DNA from: Ottelia alismoides
Lineage: Eukaryota; Streptophyta; Magnoliopsida; Alismatales; Hydrocharitaceae
Assembly: GCA_037367405.1 (NCBI GenBank)
Contig: JAZKJV010007250.1
Coordinates: forward strand, 62,001-126,000
DNA length: 64,000 nt
Reading direction: 5' to 3'
Below, piece by piece: positions 1-11,348 of the stretch. The notes beneath the pieces were generated by a model. It made no database searches. It saw nothing but the letters and a program-made list of their open reading frames with translations, and had not been told where the DNA came from. Within the stretch, counting starts at the first letter, position 1; each line of letters opens with the position of its first letter. The position numbers were made by a program, and so were the translations under genes.

Positions 1-51
1 AATTTAATCGTTAATTCGATTAGATTAAAAGGGTAAAAATAGGGTTCGTCA
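1..51 (+). repeat. 3' tail of a family 1 LTR (array continues left of window)
   Basis: The first 51 bases match the last 50 or so bases of the family 1 LTRs that end near 6131, 11328 and 17658. They end in GTTCGTCA, two bases before a primer-binding site, so they are the right end of an LTR whose body lies outside the window. Confidence 0.85.
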
Positions 52-53
52 AA

Positions 54-71
54 TGGCGTCATTGCTGGGGA
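54..71 (+). promoter_or_regulatory. Primer-binding site, tRNA-Asp type, family 1 unit 1
   Basis: The 18 bases TGGCGTCATTGCTGGGGA match the complement of the plant tRNA-Asp 3' end, which Athila/Tat elements use as minus-strand primer, at about 15 of 18 positions. The mismatches are transitions, two of them at CpG positions. The site starts two bases after the LTR end. Confidence 0.8.
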
Positions 72-1178
72 CATAACTCATCTTTTGTGTATTTAGATTT
101 TTAATATTTAATAAAGTGTTATATTTTAACTCGTAGGTCATGTTGTTTACATTTTTAAAATTTCTTTGATGGATATCTAACTCTCGTTTTTGTGGTAGGG
201 CCCTTGGTGTTCAAGGAGGTGAGGAGCAGAGGTTCCCTACTACGAGGAGCTGCAGAAGAAACTTTGGAGAAAATCGAAGAAGAAAAAAATGTTGTCTTGC
301 ATTTTTATTTTTATTGTAATAATCATCTTTACAACGATCTTCGATCGAAGACTCGTGTGTGTAAATGAACGAAGTTCTCCATGGTTGTGTGGGAGTGCCC
401 CAGTTGAGTATCAACCTAGGATCAGGCATGCGGATCTCTGAGCTTCTTTCACATTCTCTTTCTTACATGTTTGATCGTAGGTAGGACACACTTTAAATCA
501 AGATGCGCGTAGACATTGCTTCACTTAACCCAAATTAAAAGATGTTCTTCCCTACTAATAGAAGCATGTTCGGTGCGGTTTTTACTCGACTTGCATACAT
601 ATGGATTTGATTTTTAAATTGAGTCCGAGTTTTTAGGAATTTTGCTCAAGGCACTGCATGATTTCTCTCTTAGCATAGGTCATGAATTTATCGATTGCAT
701 GGCTTTTCTCGACCCCCCTTCCTGGCTTGATCACCTAGGTTACTGGAAATTGGGAATGAGCGGTAAATGATGATTGCTTGATTTATGTTCACATTTAAAC
801 AGTGATAACCTTAAGCTTAAAATTGGGATTGATAATTGTAAGTCGACCAAAAATGAAGTAAAATCTTGTTTGGGAGAGCAACATCCTTGTTTACGTAGGA
901 TGGCCTTCTTTGAAATGAATCTTGATCCTAACGTAAACTAGAATGTATTAATCATCAATAAAAATGACAAGATAATTAACCAACACTTGTTGGTTTCATG
1001 TGTGAGTTGGTGAAATCAAAGGGTATTGCATGTGTGTTTGAGCCTTGATTGACCTGACACCCTCCCCTTGGCCTTAAGTACTCCATTCATCTCCGAAGAT
1101 TCATCCGCTCATGTGTATATGCATCCTATACTCTTCATTTCCCTCGGGTTTTCCCAACATCAAGTATCCATCTCTGTA

Positions 1179-1388
1179 CTTAGGCTACTCTCAGCCTCAG
1201 TATAGGGGGGACCTGAGTCCCTGTGATTTTTCTCACTCATCTTTCCATTCCTTGACACTTAGGTTATTTCTAACCTAAGTATAGGGGGCATCCTCCTTAG
1301 TTCTTGTATATTCTTACATAGTTAAATGGAGTTGTGCCTTTGTATCATCTAGTGCTATGAGGACAAAGCAAAGTTTAAGTATAGGGGG
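1179..1388 (+). repeat. Hairpin plus TATAGGGGG repeats, unit 1
   Basis: Two copies of a short stem (CTTAGGCT with AGCCTCAG; CTTAGGTT with AACCTAAG) are each followed at once by TATAGGGGG, at 1179-1210 and 1258-1288. A third TTTAAGTATAGGGGG with no stem lies at 1373-1388. The purine runs look like the true polypurine tract that precedes the LTRs of these families. Confidence 0.75.
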
Positions 1389-3216
1389 TATACCGTATAT
1401 ACAGTATATGTACTTTAGGTTTATTTTAAAAAATGTTGAAAAATTTAAAACTTTTTGGGCTAAAGCACAATCTTTTGAACTAAGTGGACAAAATGTTTTC
1501 AAGGTTTTTCAATACTATGTTACACTATTTTCAAGAAAAATAATTTTGAGACTGATTTAAAAAATGGGTTTTTGCTTATTTTGGAAAAAATGTTTGAAAA
1601 ATGTTTGGAAAATCTTTATTGGTGTGACATGGTGTTGAAAGTGTTTTCTTGATTTTTAAGGAAAATGAGTCTAACTCGTATTCTAACTTCAATCAATAAT
1701 CCATAAAAATGAAAAAAATCTAAAACCCTTTAAAAATCAAAATTAACTACTAAACCCAAATAAGTAGCCGCATTTAGTGAGGGTTTCCCTTAGGAGAGTA
1801 GGTGGTTTAGAGGACATCGCATAAGACTCCGTCTTCAAGCAACAGGTTCCAACTTGTACATACACCTTTACTAGCTGAATGCAGATGCTTCTATTCATTT
1901 AAGTTTAGAGAGTCATTATGTCTTTTAAAGTCTTCATAAAAATTTGAAAAAAAATGGATGAAGGAGTTGGATTAAATCCCCTACATTTTTCACTTCCACA
2001 TAGGATTGGTGATCTTCAAAAATACTCAGTTTATAGGGTTTTGAGATTTTAGGTTAACCATCCTTAGCCAGCTGGGACTTAGACTTAATTATCCATATTT
2101 CCCAAGTTAGTTAGATTTGTGTGCTATATTGCATGCTTAGTCTCCTACCTTAAGAATATGATCAGCACTTCACATACACGACTACGATCAGGATGAGATG
2201 AGTTGAAATTTCACTTAAGGGATTGGGATGAGGGATTCAAGTCTGGATATGATCTAATGATGCTCGAGGATTGGATAAAATCATTGAAGGCTTCTTGAAA
2301 CCTGAGTGTCACCATTTTTTAGCCAGTATGAGGGACTTGGTTCTTATGCTAGTCTCTTGACATTGACCTAAGTGGTAGGGTGTGAAATAATAGAAAATTG
2401 TTGATCAATGTGCACCAAGTCTTGGTAAAAGCAGTCGAGCTGGACAAGAAAAATACAAATCAAAAGAAATATCATTGTTAAAAGAAAAGCTCTCTTTCCA
2501 CAAAGTCAAATATTAACAAAGCTTCCACCAAAAAGCGAGCGCTCCCAATAATTTCAAAGAGTCCACCTGGACCATCGCTATTAGGACCAGGAAACAGGCT
2601 TGCATCAATAAAGGGCCTGCATCATAAATGCTACAAGTCTGGGTGTAGAAGGTACGATAGGTACTCAAAAAAGGCACACCCTGGAGTATTCCTAGGGAAA
2701 CAAGTGCAGACGGCTCCAACTTCTCTTGATGGACGCACTGATCAACACCAAAAAAATTATGTTGAGTACTAAGGCACTCGAGCGGATCCTTGTTCCAATG
2801 AGAGGGAGAGAAGAAATGACACAATCCTCAAACCCTCCATCAACTGGCCTGCCACCTACACTTTTTTATGTCTGACAACTAAAGAGATGGTGGATTGGAC
2901 GTAATATTAGATTTATTCCCTAGTGTTGAGGATTGGGTCCTTAGGAGAATTTCTTGGACCGGGACCTTGGGTGACGTTTTGACTATACTCTCTTGATCGC
3001 AGTCAACACTTTAATTCATATACTTAGTTTATATGTATCAAAAAGAGAGTCTGGAAAATTAGAAAAATTGGATACCTCTTGATTAAGGATGGGTTGAACT
3101 CTGAGATTTTGGATCTACAAAATTGGGAGTTCTTGAACGGATCAGATCATGTACGGACATGCACAAGGGGGTTAATCTAGCTCATTCAATTTTGTGATGC
3201 TCAGGGACGAGCATAG

Positions 3217-6131
3217 TTTTCATGTAATTAATTTGTGGTTATTAACTCCCTTGATTAAATTTATGTCAATAAAGACCAGATAAATCCTTGTTTATATCAG
3301 AGTCATGGAATAAATTAAAAATACAAAGAATTAGCAAAACCAAAAATCTGTAGTGTTTTTACCCTTAAAAATGCTCACAAAAATATTTCTCCCTCGGTTT
3401 GACCTCATCTCTATTTTTGGTCAACATGAAACTTGTCAATCTCATTGAGATCTACAACTTTCATGTTTTGAGTTTTTCCTTTCGTCCATTTTCACCTTCT
3501 TTTGCAAAGTTTTTTATCTGATTAATTTGATTGGGCCACGTGGCGCCTTATGGTTGCGCCACATGACCCATCTTCTTGCGCGTCATGCGCCTCCACTCGC
3601 TGTCGTCTGATCGACTTCCTTCTCTCCAGATCTGCACTGTTCATTCCCGCGATGATCTTCAACCCTCCTATCTAGCACCAACGGCATCATAGCCATCCAT
3701 TCCCGCACACATCTCCTTCCGCCACATGTCTCTTCCTCCCCCACTCGATCGATCCACGCACCTCATATCTTCACCATTCAACAGCACCTTGATCTCCACC
3801 ATCCTATCCACTAGTATCACTCATCTCATCTGTCTGTCCCCGTCGTTCTCTCAGCTCGCAACGTGGTGCTCCATGCGCCCTTCGATCCACATTCAATCGA
3901 TGCTATATGGGTCTCTTATTAGTGCCCTCCTCGTAGCCATTGTATCATGAGATCCAACGGCCACGAGACCTTCGTCTACCTCCAGCTACTTCTATCCCAA
4001 GATCTCCACCTGGCAAAACCACCACGCCCTTTCCTTTTTCCCGACCTCATCTTCTACCTTCTCCACTCAATAACAACCCCACAACGAATCCACATCCTCC
4101 ATCTTCCTCACGGAGACTCCAACCGCCACGATCTCTAATCCTTCGCCCCATATCCTCCACTCAAGTAATACCTCCCATCATCGGAATCCCAAACTCACCA
4201 TTCAAATACTCCATCTCCGTCGCACTTCACCGATGTCCACCTTTACGAGGGGCTAGGCCCAACCTTCCTCCACCTTCCCGTGATAGGGAGAGGTACGATT
4301 GATTGAGCGAAGATGACCTATGCCTCCGGTGAAGGCCCGCAACTTTTGTGGTTGTGTCGCAGTGGCTCAACCCCGCTTAAGCGCCGAGTTCGACCGACCT
4401 CGATATGCGAAGACCTTGAGCTTCTCCATGAAGCTCAAGCCCAGGCCATTCGCTCCGCCATTGCCAAGGTAAGCTTCTGATCTTCCTTCTTTTTTTTCTT
4501 ATAATTTCTCATAATTAAATAGGACTCGCCATGCACTTTCATCATCCATTAAATATCCTCTGAGCTTCAACATATACCTGTCACATTCGTGCATCCCTCC
4601 GACGATCATATCTCCTTCTCCATGCCCTGTTCACTTCCACCCCATCTCTTCTCCACTTCGCCGGAGAAGACGACCTGGGCCCTCCGCTTCTTCGCCCCAT
4701 ACGGCCCCCATCCCATTCACATTATCCCCATACACGCTTCGGCTACAAACTAACACCTAGAGTTGCTCCAATCGTCATTGGACGGAGCCTCACCCGAGCC
4801 GAACGTTCGAGCTTCACATCCCACAGCTAGGCATCGACGGCCTCTTCCAGACCTTGCCGCACTTCGCCCGGACTTCCAGCTTCATCGACGATCATTCAGG
4901 AGCTGATGGGAACCTATACCGAGTGCGACATAAGGTGGCGGGGCATGGGTGCCCTCGCTGGTGTCCCAAGTCCGCTGCCAGCTTTGGGGAGGAGGAAGAT
5001 CGCCAGAGAGTACATCTACCATCCGATTGGCGAGATCGGATGGTTCTGCAGGAGCCACGTAGCCTACTTCAGAAGCTACAACGGTCGTTGATTTGATAAG
5101 ACGGACCAAAGGCATCCACATATCGTTCTCAAGCCTCAGCGCTAACCCTTCAGGCTTGGAACACCCGAGCCTACTCCTAGCCAGCTACCGAAGCATCAGA
5201 ACCCTCCGAGCCTCCTCCAAAGGCTACGTGTCGGTCGAACCTCTCCCTGCATGTGCAAATCATGTGTAGGCTGGGGATATTATTAGAGAGGTCCAGGAAG
5301 GTCTTAATAATTGTAATCAGGTCCTGAATGCATGTGCATCACACGCACGTTTAGGGTATTTTGCATTCAAACCCTTACGGGTTTTAATGATTTGCAAATA
5401 TACCCCCGCACGTGTGGGTAATTTACAGGGAAGTCCATGCAAAATTTTTTTACATTTTAGTCCTTCTCAGGGACCTTTTTACTAGTTATTTTTATATTTT
5501 TCTTACATTTATGCCTCTAGTTTATTTATTGCATATCTTGAGCATCCGAGCTTCGTTTAAGTTGATTTTGATCTTATTTTGAAGCTATTTTAATTCTCTT
5601 TCTAATGGCATAACTATTGTTCTGTTTTGGCACTTTTGATTTTATTGACGAAATCTAATTATCTAGTGTCATTTATTCAATGATTTTCGTGCCATTGGGT
5701 AGCTTGTAAATTAAAATGGCTTCATGACCCCTTTCTGAAATTAACTTCTATTTATTTCTCCTTGATTCTATATAATACATGCATATTTGCATTCTTCTCA
5801 TTTTGCATTTCCTTGCATATAAAAAAAGCCAACAAAAAGTGTATTTTTCATTTGTTTGCATTCTATGTCCCTTTCATGCATTTATTGACCTACGAGTTGT
5901 TAATCTGACACTTAATCTAAGTAATTTAAGTCTAGATATACTTAAGAGGCATGTGTCCTTGAGTTTGTCCTTGGGCTTTCCCAAGTAAAATATAAATCGA
6001 TCGCTTTATTTCGTTTGACAATTTTAAATCAATAGGTCTTGGAAGCGTCCGATTTTTGCCCGACTGCAACGAACACATTAAATTTAATCGTTAATTTGGT
6101 TAAATTAAAAGGGTAAAAATAGTGTTCTTCA
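3217..6131 (+). mobile_element. Family 1 LTR 1, 5' terminus deleted
   Basis: This LTR of about 2.9 kb is shared by units 1 and 2. Its 3' end (..GTTCTTCA) lies two bases before the primer-binding site at 6134. The 5' end lacks the TGATGAAACCC terminus and the polypurine tract seen at 9262-9300. Inside are a mid-LTR inverted repeat at 3425-3465, a G+C-rich block from about 3540 to 5270 and a splice-donor-like AAG|GTAAGCTT at 4467. An A+T-rich 3' third follows. Open frames in the G+C-rich block (for example 3726-4302 and 4854-5096) overlap in several frames and do not stay open in the sister LTRs. Confidence 0.8.
4467..4474 (+). promoter_or_regulatory. Conserved splice-donor-like site in LTR 1
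   Basis: AAG|GTAAGCTT occurs here; AG|GTAAGCTT recurs at the matching place in LTR 2 (GT at 10546) and LTR 3 (GT at 16019), and GTAAGCTT in the family B LTR (GT at 38056). A YAG acceptor after a T-rich run follows the primer-binding site (6277-6278 in unit 2). Use as a leader intron is inferred. Confidence 0.4.
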
Positions 6132-6133
6132 AA

Positions 6134-6151
6134 TGGCACCATTGCTGGAGA
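6134..6151 (+). promoter_or_regulatory. Primer-binding site, tRNA-Asp type, unit 2
   Basis: TGGCACCATTGCTGGAGA agrees with the tRNA-Asp complement at about 14 of 18 positions, two bases after the LTR end. All mismatches are transitions, three of them at CpG positions. Confidence 0.75.
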
Positions 6152-9100
6152 CACGACTCATCTTTTGTGTATTTAGATTTTTAATATTTAACTATGTGTT
6201 ATTTTTTAACTTGTAGGTCATGTTGTTTACATTATTAAAATATCTATGATGGATATCTATCTCTCGTTTTTGTGGCAGGGCCCTTGGTGTTCAAGGAGGC
6301 GAGGATCATATGTTCCCCGCTGCAAGGAGCCGCAGAAGCAACTTTGGAGAAAAATCGAAGAAGAAGAAGAAGAAAAATGTTGTCTTGCATTTTTATTTTT
6401 ATTGTAATAATCGTCTTTACAACAGTCTTTGATCGAAGACTCGCGCATGTAAATAAATGAAGTTCTCCGTGGTTGTGTGGGGATCAGCCCACTTGAGTGT
6501 CGACCTAGGATCAGGCACGCGGCTCTCCGAGCTTCTTTCACACTCTCTTTCTTACGTATTTGATCGTAAGTAGGACACACTTAAAATATAGAAGCACGTA
6601 GATATTGCTTCACTTAGCCCAAATTAAAAGATGTTCTTCCCCGCTATTAGAAGCATGTTAGGTGCGGTTTTTCCTTGAATTCCATACATATGGATTTGAT
6701 TTTTAAATTCCGTCCTAGTTTTCATGAATTTTGCTCAAGGCATTGCATGCTTTCTCCCTTAGCATAGGTCATGAATTTATCGATTGCATGGCTTTTTTCA
6801 ACCTCCCTTCCTGGCTTGATCACCTAGGTTAATGGAAATTGGGAATGAGAGGTAGACGATGATTGCTTGATTTATGTTCACATCTAAACAGTGATAATCT
6901 TAAGCTTAAAATTGGGACTGATAATTTCAAGTTGATCTAAAATGGAGTAAAATCTTGTTTGGGAGAGCAACGTTCTTGTTTGTGTAGGATGGCTTTCTTT
7001 GAAATGAATCTTGATCCTAACATAAACTAGAATATTTTAATCACCAATAAAAATGACAAGATAATTAACCAACACTTGTTGGATTCATGTGTGAGTTCGA
7101 GAAATCAAAGGGTATTGCATTCTTGTTTGAGCCTTGATTGCTCCGACACCCTCCCCTAGACCTTAAGTACTCCATTCATCTCCGAAGATTCATCCGCTCA
7201 TGTGTATATCCATCCTAACTCCTTCATTTCCCTTGGGTCTCCCCAACATCAACTATCCATCTCTGTACTTAGGCTACTCTCAGCCTATGTATGGGGGAGC
7301 CTGAGTCCCCATGATTTTTCTCATTCATCTTTCCTTTCCTTTGACTCTTAGGTTATTTCTAACCTAAGTATAGGGGGCATCCTCCTTAGTTCTTGTAAAT
7401 TCTTCCGTACTTAAATAGAGCTTTGGCTTTATATCATCTAGTGCTATGAGGACATAGCAAAGTTTAAGTATAGGGGAGTATATGTACTTTAGCTATATTT
7501 TCGAAAATTTTGAAAATTTTAAAACTTTTTGGGCTAAAGGACAATCTTTTGAACGAAGTGGACAAAATGTTTTCAAGGTTTTTCTATACTATGTTAAAAT
7601 ATTTTAAAGAAAAATATTTTTGAAAATGATTTTAAAAAAAAGTTTTTACTTATTTTGAAAAAATCATTTGAAAAATGTTTGGAAAATCTTTATTGGTGTG
7701 ACATGGTGTTGAAATTGTTTTCTTGATTTTTAAGAAAAATGAGTTAACTCGTGTTCTAACTTCAACAAAAAATCCATAAAAATGAAAAAGAATCAAAAAA
7801 CTTTTAAAAGTCAAAATTGACTACTAAACTCAAATAAGTAGCCGTGTTCAATGAGGGTTTCCCTTAGCAGAGTAGGTGGTTTAGAGGACATCGCGTAAGA
7901 CTCCGTCCTCAAGCAACGAGTTCCGGCTTGTCCTTACACCTATACTGGTTGAATGCAGATGCATCTATTCATTTGAGTTTAGGCAGTCATTATGTCTTTT
8001 AAAGTCTTCATAAAAATTTGGAAAAAAAATGGATAAAGGAGTTGGATTAATTCCCCTACATTTTTCACTTTCACGCATGATTAATGATGTTCAAAAATAC
8101 TTGGTTTATGAGGTTTTGAGATTTTAGGTTAACCAGCCTTAGCCAATAAGATCTTAGACTTAATTATCCATATTTCCTTAGTTTGCTAGATTTGCGTGCT
8201 ATATTGCATGATTAGTCTCCTACCTTAAGAATATGATCAGCACTCATCATACATGACTGCAGTCAGGATGAGATGAGTTGAAATTTCACTTAAAGGACTG
8301 GGATGAGGGATTCGAGTCTGGATTTTATCTAATGATGCTCAAGGATGGGATAAAATCATTGAAGGCTTCATGAAACCAGAGTGTCAGCATTTTTTAGCCA
8401 GTATGAGAATTGGTTCTTATGCTAATCTCTTGACATTGACCTAAGTGCTAGGGTTTGAAATAATAGAAAATTGTTGATCAGTGTGCGCCAACTCTTGGAA
8501 AAAGCAGTAGAACTAGCCAACAAAAATACAAATCAAAAGAAATACCATTATTGAAAGAAAAGCTCTCATTCCACAAAGTCGAATATCAATAGAGCTTCCA
8601 CCAATAGGCGAGCGCTCCCAACCATTTCAAAGTGTGCACTTGGACCGCCGCTATTAGGACCAGGAGTCGGGCTTGCACCAAAAAAGGGCCCTGCATCGTA
8701 AATGCTACGATAGGTTCTCAAAAAAGGCACACCCCAGTGTATTCCCAGGAAAACAAGTGTAGACGGCTCCAACTTCTCTTGACCGACACAATGACCAACA
8801 CCGAAAAAAATGCGTTGAGTAACAAGGCACTCGAGCGGATCCTTGTTCCAATGAGAGGGAGAGAAGAAATGACACATTCCTAAAACCCTCCATCAACTGT
8901 CCTGTCACCTACACTTTTAAGTCTGACAACTAAAGAGACGGTGGATTGACGTAATATTTTATTTATTCCCTAGTGTTGAGGATTGGGTCCTTAGGAGAAT
9001 TTCTTGGACCGGGACCTTGGGTGGTGTTTTAACTCTACTCTCTTGATTGCGGTCAATACTTTAATTCATATACTTAATTTATATGTATCAAAGAGAGAAT

Positions 9101-9264
9101 CTGGAAAATTAGAGAAATTGGATACCTGTTCAGTAAGGCTGGGTTGAACTCTGAGATTTTGGATTTCCAAATTTGAGAGTTTTTGAATGGATCAGATCCT
9201 GTACGCACATTCACAAGGGGGTTAATCCAGCTCATTCATTTTTGCGATGCTCGCGGACGAGCAT

Positions 9265-9282
9265 AGTTTAATTATAGGGGGT
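9265..9282 (+). promoter_or_regulatory. Polypurine tract before family 1 LTR 2
   Basis: TTTAATTATAGGGGGT abuts the TG that opens the LTR and follows a hairpin (GATGCTC/GAGCAT). A polypurine tract is the plus-strand primer in reverse transcription. Confidence 0.75.
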
Positions 9283-11328
9283 TGATGAAACCCAGTTTCA
9301 TGTCATTAATTCGTGGTACCCCTTGCTTATATTTATGTCAACAAAGATTCGATAAATACTTGTTTATATCAGAGTCATGGAATAAATTAAAAATACAAAA
9401 AATTAGCAAAACCAAAAATTCGTAGTGTTTTTACCCTTAAAAAGCTCACAATAATATTTCTCCCTCTGTTTGACCTCATCTCCATTTTTTGTCAACATGA
9501 AACTTGTAGATCTCATCAAGATCTACAACTTTCATGTTTTGAGTTTTCCAAACTCGTCAATTTCAACCCTGTTTTGCAATTTTTGTATATGAATAATCTG
9601 ATTGGGCCACGTGGTGCCATCTGGTTGCACCATGTGACCCGTCTTCTTGCGCGCCATGCGCCTCCACTCGCTGCTGTCCGATCGGCCTCCTTCTCTCTAG
9701 TTCCACACCGTTCATTCCTGCATTGATCTTCAACCCTCCTATCTAGCACCAACTGCATCATGGCCATCCATTCCCGCCCACATAACCTTCCGTCACATGT
9801 CTCTCCCTTCCTCGCTCGATCGATCCATGCACCTCATATCTTCACCATTGATTAGTGCCTTGATCTCCACCATCTGATCCACTAGTATCACTCATCTCAT
9901 CCATCCGTCCCTGCCGTCCTCTCAGCTTGCCACGTGGTGCTCCCTATGCCCTACGATCCACCTTCAGTCGATGCTATCTAGGCTTCTCTTTAGCGCCTGC
10001 TTCGTAGCCATTGGATCACAAGATCCAATGGCCACGAGACCTTCATCTACCTCTGGCTACATCTCTCCCATGATCTCCACCTTGTAAAACCACTGAGCCC
10101 TTTCCTTTTTCCCCGTCTCATCTTCCACTTTCTCCACTCAATAACTACCCCACGACGAAGCCACATCCTCCATCTTCCTCGTGGAGACTCCAACTGCCCA
10201 CGATCTCCGATCCTTTGCCCCATATCCTCCACTCAAATCATGCCTCCCATCATAGGAATCCCAAACTCCCACTTCAAATACTCCATTTCTGTCGCACTTC
10301 ACCGATGTCCACCTTTACGAGGGGCTAGGCCCAGCCCTCCTCCACCTCCCGTGACGGGGGGGGGGGGGGGTGAGATTGATTGAGCGAAGATGACCTATGC
10401 CTTCGGTGAAGACTCGCAGCTTTTGCGGTTGCGTTGTGGTGGCTCGGCCCCGCTCGAGCTCCGAGGCCAGCCGACCTCAACGTGCGAAGACCTCGAGCTT
10501 CTCTAGGAAGCTCAAGCCTAGGCCATTCGCTCTGCCTTTTCCCAGGTAAGCTTCCGATCTTCCTTCTTGTTTTTATTGTAATTTCTCATAATTAAATAAG
10601 ACTCGCTATGTACTTTCATCATCCATTAAATATCCTCCGAGCTTCACTATATATCAATCACCTTCGTGCATCCCTCCGACAGTTATATCTCCTTCTCCAT
10701 GCCCTATTCACTTCCACCTAATCTCTTCTCCACTTCGCCGGAGAAGACGAGCTGGGCCCTCCGCTTCCTCGCCCCGTACGACCCCCATTCCATTCACGTT
10801 CTCCCACAGATGCTTCGTCTACCAAACTAACACCTGCAGGTGCTCAAATCGTCATTGGATGGAGCCTCACCAGAGCCGAACGTGCGAGCTTCGCATCCGA
10901 TAGCTAGGCGTCGACGACCTCTTCCAGACCTTGCCGCTCTTCGCCCGGACTTCCAGCTTCATCGACGATCATTCAAGAGCTGCTGGGAACCTTCACCGAG
11001 AGCGACATAAGTTGGCAGAGCATGGGTTCATTCTATGTTCCTTTCATGTGTTTGCATTCTATGTTCCTTTCATGCATTTATTGACCTACGAGTTGTTAAT
11101 CTGACACTTAATCTAAGTAATTTAAGTCTAGATAATACTTAAGAGGCATGTGTCCATGGGTTCGACTTTAGGCTTGCCCAAATAAAATATAAATCGACCA
11201 CTTTATCTTGTTTGATAATTTTAAATCGTGCAGTCTTTGGTGCATCCAATTTTTGCCCGACTGCAACGAACACATTATATTTAATCGTTAATTCGGTTAG
11301 ATTAAAAGGGTGAAAATAAGGTTCGTCA
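9283..11328 (+). mobile_element. Family 1 LTR 2, internally deleted
   Basis: This LTR has both termini: it opens TGATGAAACCC and closes GTTCGTCA before the primer-binding site at 11331. At 2,046 bp it is about 870 bp shorter than LTR 1. The missing block corresponds to about 4948-5862 of LTR 1, with the breakpoint near 11030. The mid-LTR inverted repeat is at 9496-9536 and the donor-like GTAAGCTT at 10546. A run of 15 G at 10356-10370 replaces an interrupted purine stretch in the sister LTRs. The first 20 bases form a short palindrome (ATGAAAC with GTTTCAT). Confidence 0.85.
10356..10370 (+). repeat. G15 homopolymer
   Basis: Fifteen consecutive G occur where the other two LTRs have short mixed purine stretches (near 4280 and 15835). 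This is a local slippage expansion, or an assembly or sequencing length error. Confidence 0.9.
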
Positions 11329-11330
11329 AA

Positions 11331-11348
11331 TGGCAACGTTGCCGAGGA
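11331..11348 (+). promoter_or_regulatory. Primer-binding site, tRNA-Asp type, unit 3
   Basis: TGGCAACGTTGCCGAGGA matches the tRNA-Asp complement at about 15 of 18 positions, two bases after the LTR 2 end. Confidence 0.8.

Larger units (their letters stand above)
52..3216 (+). mobile_element. Internal region of non-coding LTR element, family 1 unit 1
   Basis: About 3.2 kb lie between one LTR end and the next LTR. No reading frame encodes gag, protease, RT or integrase; the frames present are short and change from unit to unit. From left to right it holds the primer-binding site, a splice-acceptor-like TTTTTGTGGTAG at 187-198, a leader motif with palindrome at 965-1020, and three TATAGGGGG sites near 1210, 1288 and 1388, the first two after hairpins. 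A hairpin of the type that precedes the polypurine tract lies at 3198-3216. Layout and lack of genes fit a LARD-like non-autonomous element that needs proteins from a relative. The normal polypurine tract before the next LTR is deleted. Confidence 0.8.
6132..9282 (+). mobile_element. Internal region of family 1 unit 2
   Basis: This 3.15-kb region is colinear with unit 1 and again has no retroelement genes. It carries an acceptor-like TTTTTGTGGCAG ending at 6278 and a leader motif at 7055-7110 with the palindrome CCAACACTTGTTGG at 7069-7082. Hairpin and purine repeats lie at 7268-7298, 7347-7377 and 7459-7476. The hairpin GATGCTC...GAGCAT lies at 9247-9265 and the polypurine tract at 9265-9282 (TTTAATTATAGGGGGT). 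Unlike unit 1, its right-hand LTR junction is intact. Confidence 0.8.

Noticed and set aside
3726..4302. Proline/serine-rich frames in family 1 LTR 1
   Set aside because: The matching sequence in LTR 2 and LTR 3 has different starts, stops and frameshifts; composition effect.
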